Assembly: GCA_964427895.1 (NCBI GenBank)
Contig: CAYRUZ010000007.1
Coordinates: 1-45,625, forward strand
Origin: CAYRUZ01 sp964427895
GTDB taxonomy: Bacteria; Patescibacteriota; Gracilibacteria; Peribacterales; Peribacteraceae
Reading direction: 5' to 3'
DNA length: 45,625 nucleotides
The first letter of the stretch is position 1; the number at the start of each line of letters is the position of its first letter. This document shows positions 40,203-45,625 of the stretch, piece after piece. The notes under the pieces are model-generated. The model did not search any database and was not told where the DNA came from. It saw nothing but the letters and a program-made list of their open reading frames with translations. The position numbers and the translations under genes are program-made.

Positions 40203-43200
40203 GTGAAAGCCGAGGATTTCGTCCACCTGCATTGCCACTCCACCTACTCGCTGCTGGAGGGGCTGCCGCAACCCGAGGAAATCGTCCTCCGGGCGAAGGA
40301 GTTGGGTCATACGGCAGTGGGCCTCTCGGATAAGGGATACACCTACGGACTCATCGAGTTCTATCAGTACGCGCAGAAGCACGGGCTGAAGCCCCTGTTG
40401 GGCATGGAGGCCTTCGTCGCCGCGCGTACGCGCAACGATCGCGAGAGCGGCATCGATACGAAGAGCTATCCGCTCGTGCTCATCGCCGAGACGCAGGAGG
40501 GCTACGAGAACCTGCTGAAAATGGCCACCGAGGCGGCGCTGACGGGCATGTACTACCGCCCGCGCATCGATGCCGAATTGATGAAGAAGTACGGCAAGGG
40601 CCTCATCGCCCTCACGGGCCAGTTGGGCGGCGCGATCCCCCAGGCCGCATTGGCCGAGGACGGGGAGCGCATCAAGATGCTGACGGAGGAGTACCGCGGC
40701 TATTTCGGCCACGACAACGTCTACTTCGAATTGATGGACCTGCCCAACGTCACGGGACAGGCGGAGGTGAACCAACAGCTCGTCCGCTGGGCGAAGGAAC
40801 TGAACGTCCCGGTCGTCGCCACGTGCTGCAGCTTCTACACCCGTCCCGAGGACGCCGAGGCGCACGACGTGCTCCTGTGTATCCAGAAGAACGCGAACAT
40901 CAACGACGAATCGCGTTTCTCACTGCGTGACAGTGACTATTCCATGCGCCCGTTCGCGGAACTGGAGAAGGCATTCGCGCATGTCCCCGAGGCACTGGAA
41001 AACACGCGGGTCATCGCGGACCGATGTAACGTGAAATTCGATTTCAAGAACCACCACATCCCCCGCTTCCCCGTGGAAGGCGGCCGCAGCGAGGAAGACG
41101 AAGTGACGCGCCTGGCGGAGGAAGGCTTCAAGAAGTTCTATCCCAATCCGACGCCGGAGCTGAAGCAGCGCCTCGATTACGAGCTCCAGATCATCCGCCA
41201 AGTCGGTTTCGCCGGATACTTCCTCATCGTGGCCGACTTCGTGAACGAGGCCAAGAGGCGCGGCATCACCGTGGGTCCGGGGCGCGGTTCCGCGGCGGGT
41301 TCCATGGTCAGTTACTGCCTCGGCATCACGGGCATCGATCCTATCCCCCACGGACTGCTCTTCGAACGCTTCCTCAACCCGGAGCGCATCTCCATGCCGG
41401 ATATCGATCTCGACTTCGCCGACACGCGCCGCGACGAGGTGCTGGAGTATGTGCGCGGCAAGTACGGCACGGACCACGTCGTGCAGATCTGTACGTTTGG
41501 AACGCTCGCGGCGCGCGCCGCGGTGAAGGACGTCGGCCGCACCTACGGCATCCCGTTCATGGAGATGAACGCGCTGGTGAAGCTCATCCCCGAACGCCCG
41601 GGCACCAAGCTGACGGAGGCTCTGGAAACGGCTGAACTCAAGGCCGTGTACGACAGCAACGAAACGTACCGCAAGATCTTCGACGCCGCGCTCAAGTTGG
41701 AAGGCAAGGCGCGCCACGTCTCCGTGCACGCCTGCGGCGTCATCATCACGCCGAAGCCGGCGATGGAATACACGGCGGTGCAGCGCGCCCCAAAGGACGA
41801 GAACACGATCATCACCCAGTACTCGGCTAAACCCTTGGAGAGCCTGGGTCTGCTGAAGATGGACTTCCTCGGCCTGATGAACCTTACGGTCATCCAGACG
41901 ACGCTGAGCATCGTGCGCCGGACGCGCGACGAGGAAATCGACATCGCGAAAATCCCGTTGAACGACAAAGCCACCTACGATCTGCTCAAGCGAGGGGACA
42001 CGACCGGCGTGTTCCAATTGGAATCCGCGGGCATGCGCCGCTACCTGCGCCAGCTCAAGCCGACGGAGTTCGGCGACATCACCGCCATGGTGGCCTTATA
42101 CCGTCCGGGTCCGATGGAGTGGATCAGCAGCTTCATCAAGCGCAAGCACGGCACCGAGAAGGTGAGCTACGTCCATGACGACCTTCGCCCCATCCTCGAG
42201 CCGACCTACGGCATCGGCGTGTACCAGGAGCAGATCCTGCAGATCGCGCAGGTGTTCGCCGGATTCTCGCTCGGAGAAGCGGACCTCCTGCGCCGAGCCA
42301 TCGGAAAGAAGATCAAGAAGGAACTCGACGCTCAGCGCGAGAAATTCATCACGGGAGCGACGAACAAGGGATACAGCAAAGCGCTGGCCGAGAAGATCTT
42401 CGACGACGTCATCACGCCGTTCGCGGGCTACGGATTCAACAAGAGCCACGCGGTGGGCTACGCCCGCATCGCCTACGAGACGGCGTACCTCAAGGCCCGC
42501 TATCCGGCCGAGTTCATGGCCGCGCTGCTTTCCAGCGACGCGCAGGTGACCGAGCGCGTGATGATCGAGATCGAGGAATGCCGCGCGATGAACATCGACG
42601 TGCTGCCGCCCGACATCAACGAATCGTTCGCGCAATTCACCGTCATTCCTCCCGCGCAACGCACGGACGGCAAGGAAAACAGCGACAAGCGTTGGGCCAT
42701 CCGTTTCGGATTGGCCGCCGTGAAGGGCGTGGGCGAAAGCTCGGTGCAGCTGATCATCGAGGAGCGCGAGCGCGCAGGGACTTTTGCCTCGCTCGAGGAT
42801 TTCGCCAAGCGGGTGCCTGCCAAGATTCTCAACAAGAAATTCCTCGAATCGCTCACCAAGTCCGGGGCGCTCGATGCGTTCTGCGAGCGCCGCACCCTGC
42901 TGGAGAACTACGAGAAGGTGGTGTCCTACGGCAAGGCGGCGGGCGATGCCGGCGGCGGCCAGACGGACCTGTTTGGGAGCTTGGGCGACACCGCGGATGC
43001 CGCGACGATCGATTTCCCCGAAACGGCCCCCGCTACGGCGCAGCAGAAGCTGCTGTGGGAAAAGGAAACACTGGGACTGTACGTCTCCAGTCACCCGCTG
43101 GCCGGACTGAAGAAATACATCGGCAAGAAGGCACAGCTCATCGCGACCCTCACGAGCAAGGACGTGGGCCGCAAGGTGACGCTCGCGGGCATACAAGAAG

Positions 43201-43958
43201 GCATCAAGGAGATCCACACGAAGAAGGGCGAGACGATGGCGATCGTGTTCCTGGAAGATCCGACCGGAAAGATCGAGGTGACGCTCTTCCCACGCACCTA
43301 CGCGGAGGTGAGCAACATCCTCACGCAGCCGGATACCGTCCTCGTCATCGGCGGCACGCTCGATTATCGCGCGGGGCAGCTCCAGCTGCGCGCGGACGCC
43401 ATGAAGAAGGCCAGCCTCTCGACCATGATCACACGCGCGAAGGAGGACGGGTTCTTCGACGAGGAGGAGGCCAAGCGCGGCATCACGCAGGTACGCCCCG
43501 TGCTGGCCGACGAGGACGAGGCGATCGAGATGGTCGACGAGGAAGGCAACGTCATCGCCGGCGAGACCCTCAAGCTCGCCGTGGGAGGGGAAGACCGCGA
43601 TTCACTTGCAGCTCTCGGCCGGTGGATCGTCGACGGCATGAACATCGCCGAGCCGCTCGCGGCTCTCGGGCTTTCGATCGACGGCGCCCCCGCTGCGGCG
43701 ACGTCTCCGCAGCAGCCCCAACAACCATCTCCCTCGGAGCAGATCTCCATCCATACCGTCGAACTGCCGCCGCGCGCCCCCAAGCAGATGCTGCTGGAAC
43801 TCAAGAAAGTCCTCGAAACCTTCCCGGGATCCGAGCGCATACAGCTTAAGATCGGGCCGCAGACCATCCCCCTGCCGCTGACGGTGACGATGTCGACCAT
43901 TCTCGAGAATAAGATCGCGGAAGTGATGGCGCAGTACAGCGAAGAAGGAGCATCGTGA
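40203..43958 (+). CDS. dnaE: DNA polymerase III alpha subunit (DnaE)
   Basis: The 1251-aa replicative polymerase. PHP domain first (HLHCHSTYSLLEG at 8-20), then the palm: PDIDLDF at 399-405 (catalytic Asp400, Asp402) and KMDFLGL (Asp554). GVYQEQILQIAQ, the helix-hairpin-helix region (AIRFGLAAVKGVGESS), an OB domain (KVTLAGIQEGIKEI) and a C-terminal domain follow. The PHP motif normally reading TDHGN is SDKGY here (42-46), so one metal-binding His is replaced and built-in proofreading is doubtful. GTG start. No separate proofreading (epsilon) gene is in the window. Confidence 0.97.
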   Translation: MKAEDFVHLHCHSTYSLLEGLPQPEEIVLRAKELGHTAVGLSDKGYTYGLIEFYQYAQKHGLKPLLGMEAFVAARTRNDRESGIDTKSYPLVLIAETQEGYENLLKMATEAALTGMYYRPRIDAELMKKYGKGLIALTGQLGGAIPQAALAEDGERIKMLTEEYRGYFGHDNVYFELMDLPNVTGQAEVNQQLVRWAKELNVPVVATCCSFYTRPEDAEAHDVLLCIQKNANINDESRFSLRDSDYSMRPFAELEKAFAHVPEALENTRVIADRCNVKFDFKNHHIPRFPVEGGRSEEDEVTRLAEEGFKKFYPNPTPELKQRLDYELQIIRQVGFAGYFLIVADFVNEAKRRGITVGPGRGSAAGSMVSYCLGITGIDPIPHGLLFERFLNPERISMPDIDLDFADTRRDEVLEYVRGKYGTDHVVQICTFGTLAARAAVKDVGRTYGIPFMEMNALVKLIPERPGTKLTEALETAELKAVYDSNETYRKIFDAALKLEGKARHVSVHACGVIITPKPAMEYTAVQRAPKDENTIITQYSAKPLESLGLLKMDFLGLMNLTVIQTTLSIVRRTRDEEIDIAKIPLNDKATYDLLKRGDTTGVFQLESAGMRRYLRQLKPTEFGDITAMVALYRPGPMEWISSFIKRKHGTEKVSYVHDDLRPILEPTYGIGVYQEQILQIAQVFAGFSLGEADLLRRAIGKKIKKELDAQREKFITGATNKGYSKALAEKIFDDVITPFAGYGFNKSHAVGYARIAYETAYLKARYPAEFMAALLSSDAQVTERVMIEIEECRAMNIDVLPPDINESFAQFTVIPPAQRTDGKENSDKRWAIRFGLAAVKGVGESSVQLIIEERERAGTFASLEDFAKRVPAKILNKKFLESLTKSGALDAFCERRTLLENYEKVVSYGKAAGDAGGGQTDLFGSLGDTADAATIDFPETAPATAQQKLLWEKETLGLYVSSHPLAGLKKYIGKKAQLIATLTSKDVGRKVTLAGIQEGIKEIHTKKGETMAIVFLEDPTGKIEVTLFPRTYAEVSNILTQPDTVLVIGGTLDYRAGQLQLRADAMKKASLSTMITRAKEDGFFDEEEAKRGITQVRPVLADEDEAIEMVDEEGNVIAGETLKLAVGGEDRDSLAALGRWIVDGMNIAEPLAALGLSIDGAPAAATSPQQPQQPSPSEQISIHTVELPPRAPKQMLLELKKVLETFPGSERIQLKIGPQTIPLPLTVTMSTILENKIAEVMAQYSEEGAS

Positions 43959-43965
43959 AGCTTCC

Positions 43966-43993
43966 TTGACCTTACGGAGGGAATCGGGAGAAT
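43966..43993 (+). promoter_or_regulatory. Promoter TTGACC-16-GAGAAT
   Basis: -35 TTGACC (43966-43971) and GAGAAT (43988-43993), 12 bases before the ATG at 44006. GAGGAG (43994-43999) between them could be a ribosome binding site or lie upstream of the transcript. Confidence 0.5.
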
Positions 43994-44005
43994 GAGGAGT
44001 TACCC

Positions 44006-44233
44006 ATGACGGACGTCCTCACCCCCCTCATCCCCCTGCTCGGCATCGCACTCGCGGGAGAAATGATGCTCTGGTCGCTCTTCCGACGGAGGATCGACGG
44101 CGTCGTTCTACCCCGACGGCAGGACGTTTCGGCGATGCGTTTTCTCACGCTGCGTCGGCTGGAGGTGCTCGCGGTCGTGCACACGCTCTGCTTGTTCGCC
44201 TGCCTTATCCTCGCCTTTGTTTTCCTATGGTGA
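44006..44233 (+). CDS. Small two-helix membrane protein, 75 aa
   Basis: Two hydrophobic helices (about 5-27 and 53-74) with a basic loop between them (FRRRIDGVVLPRRQD). No family recognised. Translationally coupled to the next gene: its last codons overlap the next start by 7 bases. A partner role for the PH-domain protein is likely but unproven. Confidence 0.72.
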   Translation: MTDVLTPLIPLLGIALAGEMMLWSLFRRRIDGVVLPRRQDVSAMRFLTLRRLEVLAVVHTLCLFACLILAFVFLW

Positions 44234-44772
44234 AGATGGACGTCCCGCCGGCCCGCGCGCAGTTCCAGGGAAGCGACGCCCAGGAGATGCTGCAGTTCTA
44301 CTTCCGGCAGCACTGGATCCGGCTGCTGTGGCCCCTGCTGCGCACCGTCTTTTTCACCGCGCTGATCGTGCTCGCGGGATGGGCTGCGCTCGCCGAGCGC
44401 ATCGCGCCCCACGCCATGCTCATCACGCTCGCGCTCCTGTTCATTCTCTGCCACCTGCTGTTCCTCGGACGCCTCTACCGGCACTTCCTCACGCTGGTCA
44501 TCGTCACCGATCGTAAAGTGCACTACATCAAGAAGACGTTGCTCTCCGTGAACGACCAACATTCCATCGATTTTCACATCCTTCAGAACGTCCTCTCCCG
44601 GCAGGTCGGAGTGGTGCAGAGTCTGTTCGGATACGGCAGCCTGATTCTCGACACGCGCATCCGCGAATTGCGGGTGCATTTCGTGCCGCGCATCGGGTGG
44701 GTGTACGGCCGCATCATGGAGTTGCGGCAACAAAACATCCTGGCCAGCATGGAACGCGACCCGCACAGCTGA
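44227..44772 (+). CDS. Membrane protein with bacterial PH (bPH2-like) domain
   Basis: 181 aa. Two transmembrane helices (about 36-58 and 63-85), then a small beta domain: LVIVTDRKVHYIKKTLLSV, DFHILQNVLSRQVGVVQ, LFGYGSLIL. This is the pattern of bacterial PH domains of the YdbS/YdbT type, which sit at the membrane and are of unclear function. It overlaps the small membrane protein gene by 7 bases. Confidence 0.78.
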   Translation: MVKMDVPPARAQFQGSDAQEMLQFYFRQHWIRLLWPLLRTVFFTALIVLAGWAALAERIAPHAMLITLALLFILCHLLFLGRLYRHFLTLVIVTDRKVHYIKKTLLSVNDQHSIDFHILQNVLSRQVGVVQSLFGYGSLILDTRIRELRVHFVPRIGWVYGRIMELRQQNILASMERDPHS

Positions 44773-44822
44773 AACAAACGTACACCTGTCAAAAATGGGG
44801 CTTTCTCTGGCGGAAAAACTGC

Positions 44823-44828
44823 TATGCT
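44823..44828 (+). promoter_or_regulatory. -10 element TATGCT, leaderless type
   Basis: TATGCT, 7 bases, then GTG at 44836. It also decides the start of the following gene. Confidence 0.6.
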
Positions 44829-44835
44829 TGTCCGC

Positions 44836-45441
44836 GTGGACACCATGCAATTTTCACCGGCTGCGCTGCGAAAAGCCGTGGAAATCCTCGGCTCCGGCGG
44901 GGTGATCGCTCATGCAACGGAGACGTGTTACGGCCTCGCGTGCGACATGAGCAACCGCGCGGCGCTGGAGAAACTTTTCGCCATCAAACACCGCCCGCTC
45001 ACGCAGCCCGTGAGCGCGCTTTTTCCGTCGGTGGCGGATGCCCGCGCGTACGTCGTCTGGAACGACGAGGCCGAGCGTCTGGCGGAGGCGCATCTGCCCG
45101 GTCCGCTCACCCTCATTGTGCCCATCAGCGATGATGCTCCAACCCCCCTTCTGCCGACCCCCGAGGGAGGCGCGACGGTGGGTGTCCGGGTGAGCAGTCT
45201 CGCCCTCGCCCGCGACCTCGTGGCGGCCTTCGGCCGACCCGTCTCGACCACCTCCGCGAACATCCACGGCGAACCCAACTTCTACTCCGCGTCCGCGATC
45301 ATGGAACGCTTCACGAGCGAGGAGTTTCAGCCGGACCTCGTCATCGATTCCGGAGAGCTTCCGCAGGTGCCGTCGTCCACCGTCATGGACCTCACGCAGA
45401 ATGCCCCGACCGTCCGCAGACAGGGCGACATCGGCAAGTAG
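44836..45441 (+). CDS. Threonylcarbamoyl-AMP synthase (Sua5/YrdC family)
   Basis: About 201 aa. It makes threonylcarbamoyl-AMP for the universal t6A37 tRNA modification. Family blocks: GGVIAHATETCYGLACD, LEKLFAIKHRP, GPLTLIVP, VGVRVSS and STTSANIHGEP. Only the YrdC domain is present; the extra Sua5 domain is absent. The GTG at 44836 is preferred over the ATG at 44824, which overlaps the -10 hexamer. Other family members act on carbamoyl groups, so the exact substrate is by homology. Confidence 0.9.
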   Translation: MDTMQFSPAALRKAVEILGSGGVIAHATETCYGLACDMSNRAALEKLFAIKHRPLTQPVSALFPSVADARAYVVWNDEAERLAEAHLPGPLTLIVPISDDAPTPLLPTPEGGATVGVRVSSLALARDLVAAFGRPVSTTSANIHGEPNFYSASAIMERFTSEEFQPDLVIDSGELPQVPSSTVMDLTQNAPTVRRQGDIGK

Positions 45442-45451
45442 GATCGGCAAA

Positions 45452-45473
45452 GCCCCACCGTCCGTGGTGGGGC
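45452..45473. terminator. Hairpin between convergent genes
   Basis: A perfect 8-bp stem GCCCCACC / GGTGGGGC with a 6-base loop. On the minus strand TTT follows. It lies 10 bases after one stop and 12 bases from the other, and probably serves both genes. Confidence 0.65.
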
Positions 45474-45485
45474 CATTGCGTTCAC

Positions 45486-45623
45486 TCAAGCGTCACCCGG
45501 CTTCCAATCAGACAGCGGCCATTCCGTGAGCGATGCGAGCGTGAGCAGAAACTCCAGTATCTGCACGTTGTTCGGATGCTCCGTCAGGTGCGTCATAGCA
45601 AGCTGCAGGTGCGGATCGAGCGG
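45486..45623 (-). CDS. 3' end of a gene running off the window
   Basis: An open frame of 45 codons plus TGA on the minus strand, ending SLTEWPLSDWKPGDA. It continues beyond the last base, so only the C-terminus is seen. Codon use (C or G in third position) fits real coding sequence. No family can be named. Confidence 0.6.
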   Translation of the reverse strand, partial: PLDPHLQLAMTHLTEHPNNVQILEFLLTLASLTEWPLSDWKPGDA

Positions 45624-45625
45624 AA

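Noticed and set aside
1..45625. Insertion sequences, prophage or integrase genes.
   Set aside because: No transposase, integrase or phage structural motif was seen, and no flanking direct or inverted repeats beyond terminators and the sites listed. The region reads as stable chromosome.

Overview
Organism. The window is GC-rich (roughly 60 percent by eye), very compact bacterial DNA that uses the standard code: TGA is a true stop, as in the TGA/TCA pair at 12762-12767. It opens with the last 46 bases of a 16S rRNA gene that is not followed by tRNA, 23S or 5S genes. An unlinked 16S, many short proteins of no recognisable family, dispersed suf genes and envelope-dominated content suggest a Patescibacteria/CPR lineage, perhaps Peregrinibacteria-like. 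This placement is inference; only the full 16S or a phylogeny of the marker proteins here (DnaE, GltX, MurG) would settle it. Layout. 1-243: 16S 3' end, structured trailer, terminator. 280-7115 (minus): an unknown protein, an HD hydrolase, and a sulfation group made of an arylsulfotransferase-like membrane protein, CysNC, CysD, a PAPS-type sulfotransferase and a small membrane protein. 7186-9204 (minus): a membrane-anchored protein with a 91-residue tandem repeat. 9265-20460: SufD, SufB and SufC in three separate transcription units, with a 2Fe-2S ferredoxin beside sufC; between them lie an 832-residue unknown protein, a methyltransferase, a SIMPL protein and several small proteins of unknown function. 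20535-29335: a secreted protein, a TPR protein, and envelope genes (lspA, ftsW/rodA, murG, murB) with two exported cyclophilins and gltX. 29336-30689: a CAP-domain protein and a two-OB-fold SSB. 30929-40157: a 9.2-kb chain of five overlapping genes for large exported, partly cysteine-rich proteins of unknown function. 40203-45623: dnaE, a PH-domain membrane pair, a Sua5/YrdC gene and the 3' end of one more gene. How it works together. CysD and CysNC would make PAPS; no sulfite-forming reductase is visible, and a sulfotransferase lies in the same group, so the PAPS is probably spent on sulfating a surface glycan or lipid. LspA, MurG, MurB, FtsW, the lipoproteins and the cyclophilins describe a normal peptidoglycan and lipoprotein envelope onto which the five-gene exported set is probably built. 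Expression signals. At least sixteen genes have a -10-like hexamer (mostly TANNNT) ending only 6-11 bases before the start codon, which predicts leaderless or nearly leaderless mRNAs. A second, smaller class, mostly small or exported proteins, has -35/-10 promoters, leaders and often GGAGG-type ribosome binding sites. The 16S tail carries two changes from the usual sequence, one of them inside the anti-Shine-Dalgarno core.
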